Assembly (NCBI RefSeq): GCF_014831675.1
Contig: NZ_VJXY01000030.1
Location: forward strand, 1 to 64,000
Reading direction: 5' to 3'
Length of the DNA: 64,000 bases
Source: Komarekiella delphini-convector SJRDD-AB1
Lineage (GTDB): Bacteria; Cyanobacteriota; Cyanobacteriia; Cyanobacteriales; Nostocaceae
This document shows positions 38,068 through 47,812 of the stretch, piece by piece. The notes below the pieces were generated by a model that was not told the origin of the DNA, made no database searches, and saw only the letters and a list, made by a program, of their open reading frames with translations. Position 1 is the stretch's first letter; the number at the start of each line of letters is the position of its first letter. A program made the position numbers and the translations under genes.

Positions 38068-38694
38068 ATGCAGCAACTAGCAATTTTTGGTGGCACATTT
38101 GATCCAATTCATTGGGGACACCTGCTCATAGCCGAAACAGCTTTGCATCAAGTACCACTAAAAAAGGTAATTTGGGTGCCATCGCTAAATCCTCCTCATA
38201 AAGAAGCAGCTTTGTTTGAGCATCGCGTGGAAATGCTGCAAAGAGCTACAGAAGATAACCCTGCGTTTACTGTCTCACTGGTGGAGGTAAATCGCTCTGG
38301 GGTTTCTTTTGCCATCAACACCTTAATCGACTTATCTGCTTTTTACCAAAATACTCACTGGTACTGGATTTTAGGTTTGGATGCCTTCCAAACTTTACCT
38401 CGTTGGTACCGTGGACACGAACTAGCACAAATGTGTGATTGGTTAATCGCACCCCGACTGCTAGGTGGTGAGACAATAGCTCAAAGCGAGTTAATCTGCA
38501 AGCAAGTGGAGCAACAACTGAAGGAGCAGTCATTTACCATTCACTGGCAATTCTTGAATATACCTTTACTAGGAGTTTCGTCAAGTCTGATTCGCAAACT
38601 TTGCTGCCAACGCCAGTCAATTCGCTATTTAGTTCCGGAATCGGTTAGAGCGTATATCGCTAACAACAACCTCTACTCAAACAAATCTGAATAA
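38068..38694 (+). CDS. nadD: Nicotinate-nucleotide adenylyltransferase
   Basis: 208 residues from the ATG giving MQQLAIFGGTFDPIHWGHL; a frame-extended start at 38020 adds 16 residues not seen in the family. Transfers AMP from ATP to nicotinate mononucleotide in NAD synthesis. Nucleotidyltransferase motifs: GGTFDPIHWGHL near the start and GVSSSLIRKL near the C-terminus, with WILGLDAFQTLPRW between. Followed after about 115 bp by gap2 on the same strand; no obvious shared regulation. Confidence 0.93.
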   Translation: MQQLAIFGGTFDPIHWGHLLIAETALHQVPLKKVIWVPSLNPPHKEAALFEHRVEMLQRATEDNPAFTVSLVEVNRSGVSFAINTLIDLSAFYQNTHWYWILGLDAFQTLPRWYRGHELAQMCDWLIAPRLLGGETIAQSELICKQVEQQLKEQSFTIHWQFLNIPLLGVSSSLIRKLCCQRQSIRYLVPESVRAYIANNNLYSNKSE

Positions 38695-38810
38695 ATTATG
38701 TGTTTTTTTATTGATCCGACACTTTATGGTTATGAGTGCTCCCCCCCTTTGCGATATGATTGGGGTCAACGATATCAACTTATAAGCATAAATACAGAGG
38801 GCAAGACACT

Positions 38811-39824
38811 GTGATCAGAGTTGCAATCAACGGTTTCGGGCGTATCGGACGTAACTTTGCGCGCTGCTGGGTGGGCAGAGAAAACAGCCAAATTGACCTT
38901 GTCGCTATTAACGACACCTCAGACCCCAGAACCAACGCTCACCTGCTCAGATATGACTCGATGCTAGGGAAGTTAAAGGATGCTGACATTACTGCCGATG
39001 ATAACTCTATCATCGTTAATGGTAAGACCATTAAGTGCGTATCTGATCGCAACCCAGAAAACTTGCCCTGGAAAGAGTGGGAAATTGACCTGATCATCGA
39101 AGCGACGGGAGTATTTACCAGCAAAGAAGGGGCGCTGAAGCATGTGAATGCTGGAGCCAAGAAGGTTTTGATCACCGCCCCTGGTAAAAATGAGGATGGC
39201 ACTTTTGTGATTGGCGTGAATCATCACGACTATGACCACAATAAGCATCACATCATCAGTAATGCCAGTTGTACTACTAACTGTTTGGCTCCCATCGCCA
39301 AGGTGTTGAACGATAAATTCAGCATCATTAAAGGTACAATGACTACTACCCACAGCTATACTGGTGATCAGCGCTTGCTAGACGCTTCTCACCGAGATTT
39401 GCGACGGGCGAGAGCAGCAGCCATAAACATTGTACCCACCTCTACTGGTGCGGCAAAAGCAGTGGCGCTGGTAATCCCAGACCTCAAGGGCAAGCTGAAT
39501 GGCGTTGCCCTGCGTGTACCTACCCCGAACGTTTCAATGGTAGATTTCGTGGTTCAGGTTGAGAAGCGTACTATTACTGAAGAAGTTAACCAAGCTCTCA
39601 AAGATGCTGCTGAAGGCCCACTGAAAGGCATTTTAGACTATAGCGAACTACAACTAGTATCGTCCGATTATCAAGGTACTGACGCTTCTTCGATTGTTGA
39701 TGCTGCCTTGACTTTGGTTATGGGCAATGACCTAGTAAAAGTTATGGCATGGTATGACAACGAGTGGGGTTATAGTCAGCGAGTCCTGGATTTGGCAGAA
39801 TTAGTAGCCCAGAAGTGGCAATAA
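38811..39824 (+). CDS. gap2: Glyceraldehyde-3-phosphate dehydrogenase, Calvin-cycle type
   Basis: 337 residues from the GTG at 38811 ([15 protein letters not shown]), the size of cyanobacterial Gap2; upstream in-frame codons lack family similarity. Catalytic Cys154 in SNASCTTNC, with His in [16 protein letters not shown] after the second strand is the pattern of Gap2 enzymes that accept NADPH as well as NADH, used in photosynthetic carbon reduction. The [15 protein letters not shown] and [12 protein letters not shown] motifs are intact. Confidence 0.96.
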   Translation: MIRVAINGFGRIGRNFARCWVGRENSQIDLVAINDTSDPRTNAHLLRYDSMLGKLKDADITADDNSIIVNGKTIKCVSDRNPENLPWKEWEIDLIIEATGVFTSKEGALKHVNAGAKKVLITAPGKNEDGTFVIGVNHHDYDHNKHHIISNASCTTNCLAPIAKVLNDKFSIIKGTMTTTHSYTGDQRLLDASHRDLRRARAAAINIVPTSTGAAKAVALVIPDLKGKLNGVALRVPTPNVSMVDFVVQVEKRTITEEVNQALKDAAEGPLKGILDYSELQLVSSDYQGTDASSIVDAALTLVMGNDLVKVMAWYDNEWGYSQRVLDLAELVAQKWQ

Positions 39825-39827
39825 TTT

Positions 39828-39870
39828 GTCAGTTGTCATTTGGCATTAGTCATTTGTCGAAGGACAAAGG
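39828..39870. repeat. Heptamer-type short tandem repeats between gap2 and thiL
   Basis: Units such as TCAGTTGTCATTTGGCATTA fill most of the gap between these convergent genes. Confidence 0.7.
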
Positions 39871-39871
39871 A

Positions 39872-40927
39872 CTAATGATTAAAGTGTTGAAATCCCTGAC
39901 TAAGACTCAGAACTTGGTCAGGGAATTTTTCTTCTTCATCGTGCAACATTACTGTTGATTGCGATGTAATCCTGCCCACAATAGCCGCACTCTGACCTAA
40001 TTGTTGCACTAAGTCATAGGCTGGTTTTTGTGGCAAGCAAAGCACTAATTCAAAGTCTTCGCCACCATAAAGTGCATATTCCAGTGCTTGCTCTTTTGTC
40101 AGCCAGTGTTCAAAAGCTGTTGGCAAGAAAATTTGGCTGCGCTCTAGAATAGCACCGACACCGCTGGCGCGGCAAATTTGCATAACCGCATCTGCTAAAC
40201 CATCGCTGCTATCCATACCAGCTATGGAAAGTAGAGGAGTAGGAGAGTGAAAGAGGGGAGAGGTGGGAGAATAGAATGCTAAGACTTGTTGGAGGATTGG
40301 TAAGATATCTAATCGTGGTTGGGGGCGTTGGTGTGCTTTGATTAAAACCGTCTTTTCTGTGTCGTTAAGGTTTTGCCCTAATTCGGGATGTAAGAGCAAT
40401 TCTAAGCCAGCACGGGAGGCTCCGTGGACGCCTGTAACGATGATCGCATCTCCCACTTGAGCAGCGGAACGGCGGATAATTTGATTGGGGTAAACTTGAC
40501 CAAAAGCGGTAATTGCCAGAGTGGTAACAGGCGATCGCACAATATCACCCCCGACAATTGGAGTATTGTACTGTTGCAGGCATTCTGTCATTCCCTGATA
40601 CAATCGCTCAACCCAACTCACGCTAACTTGGCCAGGAAGTCCCAGTCCGACAGTCATTCCTAAAGGTGAAGCACCCATTGCTGCTAAATCTGATAAATTG
40701 GCTGCTGCTGCTCGCCAACCAGCATCTTCTGGAGAAGTAGTGACGTTACTAAAATGCACGCCGTCAACTAGGATATCTGTTGTCACTACTAAAGATTGCT
40801 CTGGTTCCGTCACAAAAACTGCCGCATCATCCCCAATCATCTCTGGAGGACAGAAGCATTGCAATCTTTCTAAAAGTCCTTGTTCACCAATATCTTGTAC
40901 TTGTAAGGAAGATAAATCACTGTTCAC
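39872..40927 (-). CDS. thiL: Thiamine-monophosphate kinase
   Basis: 351 residues from a GTG at 40927, which gives a start close to the family (short lead then LQVQDIGEQGLLERL); an ATG at 41029 would add 34 unsupported residues. Phosphorylates thiamine monophosphate to the cofactor TPP. Seen: IGDDAAVF (metal/ATP), TTDILVDGVHF, AAANLSDLAAMGA, VGGDIVRSP, AGMDSSDGLADAV and YGGEDFELV. Odd: before SIAGMDSSDG there is a low-complexity insertion (FYSPTSPLFHSPTPLL) encoded by purine-rich tandem DNA like that between genes. The core motifs are unaffected. Confidence 0.93.
   Translation of the reverse strand: MNSDLSSLQVQDIGEQGLLERLQCFCPPEMIGDDAAVFVTEPEQSLVVTTDILVDGVHFSNVTTSPEDAGWRAAAANLSDLAAMGASPLGMTVGLGLPGQVSVSWVERLYQGMTECLQQYNTPIVGGDIVRSPVTTLAITAFGQVYPNQIIRRSAAQVGDAIIVTGVHGASRAGLELLLHPELGQNLNDTEKTVLIKAHQRPQPRLDILPILQQVLAFYSPTSPLFHSPTPLLSIAGMDSSDGLADAVMQICRASGVGAILERSQIFLPTAFEHWLTKEQALEYALYGGEDFELVLCLPQKPAYDLVQQLGQSAAIVGRITSQSTVMLHDEEEKFPDQVLSLSQGFQHFNH
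40229..40280. repeat. Purine-rich low-complexity insertion within thiL
   Basis: Degenerate GGAG/GAGA-type repeats (for example GAGGAGTAGGAGAGTG) in frame inside a conserved gene; the same kind of tract occurs between genes at 42435-42530. Confidence 0.55.
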
Positions 40928-41260
40928 GATGGGTTTTCCGTGTTGCAAAGTTATAAGAAAACTAATGATTTGCTTTACGGTTATAAGATAAGGGTAACGT
41001 CTAGGAATCAGTTGGGATGGTAACAACACCAGTAACCAGCAGATTGGATTACGGAATTTTCCAAAATTAGCGATACCTGCGGCACACTTCGTGAACGCTG
41101 TTGATCAGGTATTTACCGCTGGAAATCTTAGTTAATAGCGCTGATCCCTGAAATTTTTAGGGCAGGCAACAGATGCCTACCCTGATTCTGAGATTATACA
41201 ATGCCCTGCAAATAGAGCGATCGCATACCCAACACAGACTCAAGTTTGTTCTGCAACTGA

Positions 41261-42367
41261 CTATGTTGCTTGCGGCTCAACCAAATTTTCTATGCCTTGC
41301 ACAACTGTTGCCGATTCAATTTTGTCACCCGCTTTCAGTTTATCCAAAACCTCTTTGCCTTCGGTGAGATAGCCAAAAATGGCATAGCGACCATCTAATA
41401 GGTTGCGTCCTGCGGGTGTGAGTTCCGGCTCAAACAGGAAGAAGAAAAATTGCGAAGAACCTCCATTCACTTCACTTTCGGGACGAGCCATAGCCAACGC
41501 ACCAAAGGCAGAGAAAGGCAAAACAGGCATATCAATGTAACGACCAGCTTCTTCTAGAGTAATGCCATAGGTAGGCTGCTTGTCGCCTTCAACCAAAATC
41601 TCTAAGGGAATGGCGCGATATTGGTTGGTTTTTGGATCAATGAAACCCGCCTCCTTTCCTGGTGGATCTCCAGTTTGCAGCACGTAAGATTCTTCAGAAC
41701 GAGTAAACTCTAAGCCGTTATAAAAACCGCGTTGTACCAAATCTACAAAATTACCAGCAGTGACAGGGGCGCTGTAACCATCCACCACAAGGCTCAGGTT
41801 GCCTTTGTTGGTTTTGAATTCCACGGTGGCACGACCTTTAAGTTGAGGTAGGTTACTGTACTGAGAAGGCACTTCAAAGGGAAATCCCTTCACCATCGAC
41901 TCTTCAAGCTGAGTAACGATATTTAGTAGTTTGGCTCTTTCTTGTAGAACGTGTTCTTTATCTTTGACGTTCGCCAATTCTTGCAATTTACCCACGCCAG
42001 ATTTTAATTCAGCAATCCAAGCTTCTGCTTGGGGTTGGCGTTCTTCGGGAACGCTTGTTAAGATTTGGGAGGGTTTATCGAGAATCCGCGATGCTTGGCT
42101 GAGGTCTTTGGAGATAGCACCCCATCGTCGATTCGCCCGCAGCTGGGCAGATATGTCTTCTAAGCTGGCTTGCAGTTGCCGCACAGGTTTATTATCTATC
42201 GGGAGTGCATACCGTAACAGAGCTTTGCCGTCGGTAATTGCATTTCCAGCTGGCAGAGCGGCGTTACTGGAGGGAGTCCACCCAGATGTAGTTATGCCTA
42301 AAAATATTGCTACCAGCAGTATTGTCATGAGGCTGTTCTTCAGCCAGGATTTTAAAAAGTTAAACAT
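41261..42367 (-). CDS. Cyclophilin-type peptidyl-prolyl isomerase (CYP38/TLP40-like)
   Basis: About 368 residues from MFNFLKSW (an ATG eight codons up is open). Signal peptide or TM at about 10-35 (ILLVAIFLGITTSGW). A helical N-terminal domain (about 45-175) is followed by a cyclophilin domain (ATVEFKTNKGNLSLVVDGYS, APVTAGNFVDLVQRGFYNGL, SSQFFFFLFEPELTPAGRN, DGRYAIFGYL). This layout matches cyanobacterial and plant lumenal CYP38/TLP40 proteins, needed for photosystem II assembly. The aromatic run in SSQFFFF replaces part of the usual active-site pattern, so isomerase activity may be weak, as reported for plant CYP38. Confidence 0.9.
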   Translation of the reverse strand: MFNFLKSWLKNSLMTILLVAIFLGITTSGWTPSSNAALPAGNAITDGKALLRYALPIDNKPVRQLQASLEDISAQLRANRRWGAISKDLSQASRILDKPSQILTSVPEERQPQAEAWIAELKSGVGKLQELANVKDKEHVLQERAKLLNIVTQLEESMVKGFPFEVPSQYSNLPQLKGRATVEFKTNKGNLSLVVDGYSAPVTAGNFVDLVQRGFYNGLEFTRSEESYVLQTGDPPGKEAGFIDPKTNQYRAIPLEILVEGDKQPTYGITLEEAGRYIDMPVLPFSAFGALAMARPESEVNGGSSQFFFFLFEPELTPAGRNLLDGRYAIFGYLTEGKEVLDKLKAGDKIESATVVQGIENLVEPQAT

Positions 42368-42424
42368 GGCATGGCTCAAATGCAGCATCAAATTGTTGAC
42401 TGGACGTAACCCATCAATAATCTT

Positions 42425-42595
42425 CCCACGTTAGGTGCTGAGGGAGATGGGGAGATGGGGGAGATGGGGGGAGATGGGGAGATAGGGAGCAGAGGGGCAG
42501 GGGGAGCAGGGGAGGCAGGGGGAGAAAATAATTAATGAATCTTGACTCATGACCAATGACAAATGACAAATGACAAATGTCAACTGACTAATTAC
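42425..42595. repeat. G-rich and heptamer tandem repeats upstream of efp
   Basis: A GGGGAGAT-type purine tract (42435-42530) is followed by ATGACAAATGACAAATGAC-type heptamers (42545-42585). No gene is supported; a minus-strand frame here encodes only low-complexity Pro/Ser/Leu. Confidence 0.75.
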
Positions 42596-42648
42596 TCCGC
42601 TTGAAGGGTACAATAAATGCCGATTGTCTTCCAAAAATTGAAAGCTTC

Positions 42649-43206
42649 ATGATCTCCAGTAACGACTTTCGACCCGGTGTTTCAATTGTATTAGATGGGT
42701 CTGTATGGCGGGTGATAGAATTCCTCCACGTTAAGCCCGGTAAAGGTTCTGCCTTTGTGCGGACGAAATTGAGAAATGCTCAGAATGGGAACGTGGTAGA
42801 AAAAACATTCCGGGCTGGGGAAACAGTACCCCAAGCCACTCTAGAAAAAAGCACCATGCAGCATACCTATAAAGAAGGTGATGAGTTCGTCTTTATGGAT
42901 ATGGAAACTTATGAAGAAGGTAGATTGAGTGCAGCGCAAATTGGCGATCGCGTCAAGTACCTTAAAGAAGGTATGGAGGTTAATGTTATCCGTTGGGGTG
43001 AGCAAGTGCTCGAAGTTGAACTGCCCAACTCCGTGGTTCTAGAAGTTGTGCAAACAGACCCCGGTGTCAAGGGTGATACTGCTACAGGTGGCACAAAACC
43101 AGCAATTCTAGAAACTGGGGCAAGTGTAATGGTTCCTTTGTTTATTTCCCAGGGTGAACGTATCCGCATTGATACTCGTGACGATAAATACCAAGGTAGA
43201 GAATAA
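42649..43206 (+). CDS. efp: Translation elongation factor P
   Basis: 185 residues from the ATG giving [14 protein letters not shown], normal EF-P length. Relieves ribosome stalling at polyproline stretches. The loop lysine that enters the peptidyl-transferase centre is Lys32 in VKPGKGSAF. Three beta-barrel domains: 1-65, 66-128, 129-185 with [17 protein letters not shown] and [13 protein letters not shown] at the end. No epmA/epmB-type modification genes adjacent. accB follows 109 bp downstream, the usual cyanobacterial neighbour. Confidence 0.97.
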   Translation: MISSNDFRPGVSIVLDGSVWRVIEFLHVKPGKGSAFVRTKLRNAQNGNVVEKTFRAGETVPQATLEKSTMQHTYKEGDEFVFMDMETYEEGRLSAAQIGDRVKYLKEGMEVNVIRWGEQVLEVELPNSVVLEVVQTDPGVKGDTATGGTKPAILETGASVMVPLFISQGERIRIDTRDDKYQGRE

Positions 43207-43315
43207 CTTTGTTCTCTACTGAGGTGCTTTCTTACGATTTCAATACCCTACAAGGGATTAAATTCCTGCCACACTTAAGATTCTAATTTACTCATAGGTC
43301 GAGGTAAGAAAAACT

Positions 43316-43864
43316 GTGCCATTGGACTTTAATGAAATCCGTCAACTCCTAGCAACTATCGCGCAAACAGATATTGCAGAAGTAACGCTTAAAAGCAATG
43401 ATTTTGAACTAACGGTACGTAAAGCTGTGAGCGTTAGCACTCAGATGTTGTCGGTAGGTCAAGCATCTGGTGGTGTGGTTAGTTCGGGATTGACATCGGT
43501 TTCACCCGTACCCCAAGCAGCATCAACTCCAGTATCAGAGGGGGCAACAAGTCGCGTTTTCGATAATGCTACCACTGCAACGCAACTACAGTTGTCAGTA
43601 GCCCCCTCAGCAATTGACCAAAGATTAGTAGAAGTGCCTTCTCCAATGGTGGGAACGTTTTATCGTGCTGCTGCACCTGGGGAAGCGCCATTTGTAGAAG
43701 TGGGCGATCGCATCCGTAGCGGTCAAACAGTCTGTATAATCGAAGCCATGAAGCTGATGAACGAAATCGAAGCTGAAGTCTCAGGACAGGTAATGGAAAT
43801 TCTCGTTCAAAATGGTGAACCGGTAGAATATGGTCAGCCTTTAATGCGAATTAACCCTGATTAA
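43316..43864 (+). CDS. accB: Biotin carboxyl carrier protein of acetyl-CoA carboxylase
   Basis: 182 residues, GTG start. Carries biotin for acetyl-CoA carboxylase, the first step of fatty acid synthesis. The N-terminal region starts DFNEIRQLLATIAQTDIAEV; then an Ala/Ser/Thr/Pro-rich linker (about 45-105) and a biotinyl domain with the biotin lysine Lys146 in IEAMKLMNEIEAE and the closing GQPLMRINPD. Located after efp on the same strand, probably co-transcribed. accC is not in the window. Confidence 0.97.
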   Translation: MPLDFNEIRQLLATIAQTDIAEVTLKSNDFELTVRKAVSVSTQMLSVGQASGGVVSSGLTSVSPVPQAASTPVSEGATSRVFDNATTATQLQLSVAPSAIDQRLVEVPSPMVGTFYRAAAPGEAPFVEVGDRIRSGQTVCIIEAMKLMNEIEAEVSGQVMEILVQNGEPVEYGQPLMRINPD

Positions 43865-43921
43865 GTATTAATCTATATATGAAATGAGTCATATACTTTC
43901 AATCCTTGCGGGTTAATCCTG

Positions 43922-44266
43922 ATGAAACAAGCGTTGCCTGTACCAGAAGTGGTGCAACAAGTAGCTGAATACTTCAGCATGTTAAGTGAGCCGATGCGTC
44001 TGCGGCTGCTACACTTGCTGCGGGATGAAGAAAAATGCGTGCAAGAGTTGGTAGAGGCAACACAGACTTCTCAGGCAAATGTGTCGAAGCACCTGAAAGT
44101 AATGTGGCAAGCAGGAATTCTTAGCCGCCGCAGTGAAGGAACTTGCGCCTACTACCGAGTGGAAGATCAAATGATTTTTGATTTATGTAACCGGGTTTGC
44201 GATCGCCTTGCCACAAGGTTAGAACAGCAAGCCCGTAACTTTCGTGTATTAAATGGCAAGCGGTAA
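43922..44266 (+). CDS. ArsR/SmtB-family transcriptional regulator
   Basis: 114 residues with a winged helix-turn-helix: AEYFSMLSEPMRLRLLHLLR, KCVQELVEATQTSQANVSKH, LKVMWQAGILSRRSEGTCAY. It has three Cys (in EEKCVQEL, GTCAYY and DLCNRVCDR gives four in all) but not the classic ELCVCDL metal site, so the ligand is uncertain; redox or another signal is possible. It follows accB by 57 bp on the same strand. Target unknown. Confidence 0.88.
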   Translation: MKQALPVPEVVQQVAEYFSMLSEPMRLRLLHLLRDEEKCVQELVEATQTSQANVSKHLKVMWQAGILSRRSEGTCAYYRVEDQMIFDLCNRVCDRLATRLEQQARNFRVLNGKR

Positions 44267-44290
44267 GGGCTTTGTCATTTGTCCTCATCT

Positions 44291-44566
44291 TACAAGGTTG
44301 AGCCGGTCGCATAGGCGGGTTCCCCGACTTGTGCGTTAGCGTAGCGGTAGCGACGCAGGAGCGTCACTGGCATCTGATGCCTGTCTTGAAAAGTTTCTTA
44401 AGTTGGGCAACTCGCTTACAGAACTTTTCGCTCTTGGTGGGCTATGCCGTAAGCGTTCGCAAAGCGTCTTGTAGAGAAGCCATGCCCAAAGAGCTTTACG
44501 CCAGAAGTCGGCGCTAAGACTTTGCGCTTTGTCATTCGTCCAAAACCAATGACTCTTGACTCATGA
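44291..44566. repeat. Dispersed repeat element, copy A, with adjacent repeat words
   Basis: Begins TTACAAGGTTGAGCC and contains GACTTGTGCGTTAGCGTAGC plus GGTAGCGACGCAGGAGCGTC. A near copy is at 54484-54575 and an inverted core at 45528-45556. The right part (44440-44515) holds other repeat words (GCGTTCGCAAAGCGTCTTG). No gene is supported. Confidence 0.7.
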
Positions 44567-45181
44567 CTAAAGCGGATAATTTTTCTGAAAGCTTTCACGA
44601 GTTAGAGGCTGTTGTAACTCTACACCTTCACCACCCAAAACATCCAAGGGTTTGCCGTTCACATCAATATACACCTTGGCTTTTGGATTTAAAGTTGTCG
44701 CCGTGTAAACAACTTGTCCCACGCGACCCATCATTGAGGAACTACCACCACCGCTGGTAAAATCTTCAGATAAGTTAACGTGAACCTCATTATTGTCTGC
44801 TTTCAGCCCCAACAGTTTGGTTCCCTTGGGGATGGTTGTCGAATCTGTGCCTTCTGTCGGGCCTGCTAACAAACTTTGGAAAGCTGCTTCTAAAGCTTGG
44901 TTGGGCTGTGCAGTAGCTACTTTAACTGGCTGGGGAACCAAATTTATATTTTTGTCTTTTGGTCTGAGCCAATAAATATTAGCGGTTTTCTCATTACCTG
45001 GTTGGGTGGTAGATGGTTGCTGTCCTGGTTGGGTTATTTTTTGAGAGGAACTTGGCGGCGTAGGAGAATTGTTAGAGTTTGAAGTAACCCAAGCTACACC
45101 ACCACCCACTGCTACAACCGCTGCTGAGACAACTGCAATTACACCTGGAGTTATACGGTTAGATCCTTGTTGGTCTTTCAT
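44567..45181 (-). CDS. GerMN-domain lipoprotein-like/secreted protein
   Basis: 204 residues from the ATG giving MKDQQGSNRITPG; the longer frame to 45271 looks like untranslated leader. A TM/signal-anchor at about 13-33 (GVIAVVSAAVVAVGGGVAWV), a Ser/Pro/Thr/Gln-rich linker, then a GerMN domain (NIYWLRPKDKNINLVPQPVK, AFQSLLAGPTEGT, NEVHVNLSEDF, VGQVVYTATTLNPKAKVYID). In sporulators this domain is in germination protein GerM; in cyanobacteria it is a cell-envelope protein of unknown function, possibly peptidoglycan-related. Confidence 0.88.
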   Translation of the reverse strand: MKDQQGSNRITPGVIAVVSAAVVAVGGGVAWVTSNSNNSPTPPSSSQKITQPGQQPSTTQPGNEKTANIYWLRPKDKNINLVPQPVKVATAQPNQALEAAFQSLLAGPTEGTDSTTIPKGTKLLGLKADNNEVHVNLSEDFTSGGGSSSMMGRVGQVVYTATTLNPKAKVYIDVNGKPLDVLGGEGVELQQPLTRESFQKNYPL

Positions 45182-45715
45182 GTTCAAAACCTTCCTGACT
45201 GAGGGCTGAATAGTCTTTGTGTGATGAGCAGCCTGGTTAAAGACGATACTTACAAGTGGAGAGTTTCCCAAAACCTACTAGAGGAAGCTCTCTGCTTCAA
45301 AATCTTATCATTCGTAATTTTGCTGGTCTCTTACTCAATTTTAGAATTTGCATTTATAGTCCGTCACCTGCCTAATTATGTAAATTTAGGGGTCTAGGGA
45401 GTGGGGAAGTAGGAAAAGAAAAACTACTGCCCAATGCCCAATGACGTCACTTGATGCCAGTCTGCTCAAGTTAAGCCACTGCGTTGCGGGGGTTCCCCGT
45501 TATGGCAAGTGGCGTGAGAGATCCTTGACGCTCCTACGTCGCTACCGCTGCGCTAACACCACGGCGCTGGATTCTCTACTTGGGAAAACCCTATCGCCCT
45601 AAAGCCCTTCTCCTGAAGGAGACCGCAGGCGAACGGGCATCCTACGGTGGCGGACGTATCTTCTCTACGAGACGCTACGGAAGGGAGAAGACCGCACGCA
45701 GTGGCTTTCCCATGC
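45182..45715. other. Repeat-rich intergenic region between the GerMN gene and proS
   Basis: The left 200 bp hold the promoter side of the GerMN gene. From about 45360 the sequence is a patchwork of dispersed repeat words, including the inverted copy of the 44291 element. No gene. Confidence 0.6.
45528..45556 (-). repeat. Dispersed repeat element, inverted core copy B
   Basis: GACGCTCCTACGTCGCTACC followed by GCTGCGCTAAC is the reverse complement of the core of copies A and C with two or three changes. Confidence 0.7.
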
Positions 45716-47524
45716 CTATTGCTCTATTGCAGCCTTAATCCACTGTTTGAGTGTAGTTGTAACTTCATCAATGGCGATTTCTTGAGATTTACGAGTTGCC
45801 CTCTCCACAACTTCGACTTTGCCATTGGCGATCGCTCGTCCAGTTACAATCCTGTAAGGTATGCCAATCAAGTCGGCATCTTTGAATTTTACTCCAGCCC
45901 GTTCATCGCGGTCATCCAGTAGGGTTTCAATTCCCGCTTGGTTCAGTTCCGTGTAAAGTTTTTGGGCGATTTCAACTTGTTGAGCATCATTAATGTTAGG
46001 AATTGTGACTATCGCGTGATAGGGTGCGATCGCTACTGGCCAGATAATTCCATCTTTATCATAAGATTGCTCTACGGCAGATTGCGCCAGTCGTGACACG
46101 CCTACACCAAAACAACCCATAAATAGCGGCTTTTCTTCACCTTGTTCACTGGTATAAGTTGCACCCATTGCTAGAGAATATTTAGTACCCAATTGAAAGA
46201 TATGGCCTACTTCAATACCACGAGCACTTTGTAAGGTTTGTTCTGGGTTGTGGATAGCGCGATCGCCTAGTCTAGCTTTTCGTATATCTACTACATTATC
46301 TGGTACTTGAAATTGCTCACTCCAATTAGCACCCACAACGTGATAGCCAGTTTCATTAGCGCCTGTGACGAAATTCTTTAAATCAACAGCTGTTTGATCC
46401 ACCAAGCGCACAAACTGAGGATGGATTTGTTTACCGTTATTTATATATTCATCTGCAATATCAGGCGCGATGTAGCCCAATGGGAGAGATTTTATTGTCC
46501 ATGTTTGCTGCGCTTCTACATTTGGTACATTCAAACTAATGATAGTTTTAGCACCGTAATTAGAAGCTAGTTTAGTCAATTCATTCTGTAATTTGACCTC
46601 ATTAACTTCTTGATCGCCTCGGATACTCACCAGAACCAACACCGTCATCCCATTGTCATAAACTGTCTGGTAAAGGACGTTTTTCACCACTTGGGTGGGA
46701 GAACAATTGAGGAATTGACACACCTTTTCAATCGTTTCTGATCCAGGTGTATCGCGTTTCTCGTAGGTTGTAAACCGTGAGGATTCGGCATTAATTGGTA
46801 AAGAAACAGCTTTTTCTACATTGGCGGCATATTTGCCATCTTCGGTGAACAAAACCTCATCTTCCCCAGCTTCCGCCAACACCATAAATTCTGTAGAACC
46901 AGAACCACCAATCGCACCAGAATCAGCTTCTACTGCCCGAAAAGCTAAACCAGAACGCCGCAGCATATTGCTGTAGGCTTTGTACATATCTTGGTAAGTT
47001 TCCTTGAGGCTGGCTTCATCGACATGAAAAGAGTAGCCGTCTTTCATGATAAATTCTCTGCCGCGCATCAAACCAAAGCGGGGACGAATTTCATCGCGGA
47101 ATTTGGTTTGAATTTGGTAGAGATGCAAAGGTAACTGGCGATAGGAACGAATCATATCACGAGCGATCGCTGTAATCACTTCCTCATGAGTTGGGCCTAA
47201 TCCTAATTGTTGCTCACGGCGATCAATCAGGGAAAACATGATTCCCTCAGCTTTGGTATAAGTGTCCCAGCGTCCCGATTCTTTCCACAAGTCAGCAGGT
47301 TGTAATTGCGGTAGGAGACATTCTTGTGCGCCTGTAGCGTTCATTTCTTCTCGCACAATCTGGGAAACTTTTTGCAGTACCCGCCACATCAATGGTAAAT
47401 AAGCATAAATTCCGCTACCGATGCGACGAATATAACCTGCACGGAGTAATAATTTATGGCTGGGAATCTCAGCATCAGCTGGATCATCCCGCAGTGTAAC
47501 GAATAACATTTGTGACAGTCGCAT
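45716..47524 (-). CDS. proS: Prolyl-tRNA synthetase (bacterial type)
   Basis: 602 residues. Charges tRNA-Pro. Class II motifs are visible: motif 1 area with [18 protein letters not shown], motif 2 ([31 protein letters not shown]), the editing (INS) domain at about 220-385 with VKNVLYQT and LGYIAPDI, motif 3 (FGVGVSRL) and the anticodon-binding domain from about 470 ([40 protein letters not shown]). Complete. Preceded by an intergenic region with tandem repeats. Confidence 0.97.
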   Translation of the reverse strand: MRLSQMLFVTLRDDPADAEIPSHKLLLRAGYIRRIGSGIYAYLPLMWRVLQKVSQIVREEMNATGAQECLLPQLQPADLWKESGRWDTYTKAEGIMFSLIDRREQQLGLGPTHEEVITAIARDMIRSYRQLPLHLYQIQTKFRDEIRPRFGLMRGREFIMKDGYSFHVDEASLKETYQDMYKAYSNMLRRSGLAFRAVEADSGAIGGSGSTEFMVLAEAGEDEVLFTEDGKYAANVEKAVSLPINAESSRFTTYEKRDTPGSETIEKVCQFLNCSPTQVVKNVLYQTVYDNGMTVLVLVSIRGDQEVNEVKLQNELTKLASNYGAKTIISLNVPNVEAQQTWTIKSLPLGYIAPDIADEYINNGKQIHPQFVRLVDQTAVDLKNFVTGANETGYHVVGANWSEQFQVPDNVVDIRKARLGDRAIHNPEQTLQSARGIEVGHIFQLGTKYSLAMGATYTSEQGEEKPLFMGCFGVGVSRLAQSAVEQSYDKDGIIWPVAIAPYHAIVTIPNINDAQQVEIAQKLYTELNQAGIETLLDDRDERAGVKFKDADLIGIPYRIVTGRAIANGKVEVVERATRKSQEIAIDEVTTTLKQWIKAAIEQ

Positions 47525-47812
47525 CGTTTGTTCCCTTTCCAGAATCGCTAATAAAGTATGAAGGATGAAGTATAAAGTGTTATTTGTTTTTCATTTTTAT
47601 TTATAGTCTCCTGGCTTAAGAGTGCTGAGTCAGGAGTTAAAGATCATTTGTCATTTGTCAAGCGTCAAGGATCATTAATTATTTTCTTCCTCTGCTCCCC
47701 CTGCTTCCCCATCCTCTCTTGTCCCCCCAATCCCCATTGCCCCTTATCCCCAGAGGGGGCCCCGAGTTCCCCAATCCCCAGTCCCTCTACGCAACTTTAG
47801 GAGAAAACTATT
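47525..47812. repeat. Tandem-repeat-rich intergenic region (proS/acyltransferase)
   Basis: Contains TCATTTGTCATTTGTCAAGC heptamers at about 47645-47670 and a C-rich low-complexity tract (47690-47790). Between divergent genes, so it carries both promoters. No gene. Confidence 0.65.

Noticed and set aside
44267-44566. tRNA or structured RNA gene in the GC-rich repeat region
   Set aside because: No cloverleaf or CCA-ending arm could be drawn; the similar copy at 54484 shows it is a dispersed repeat.
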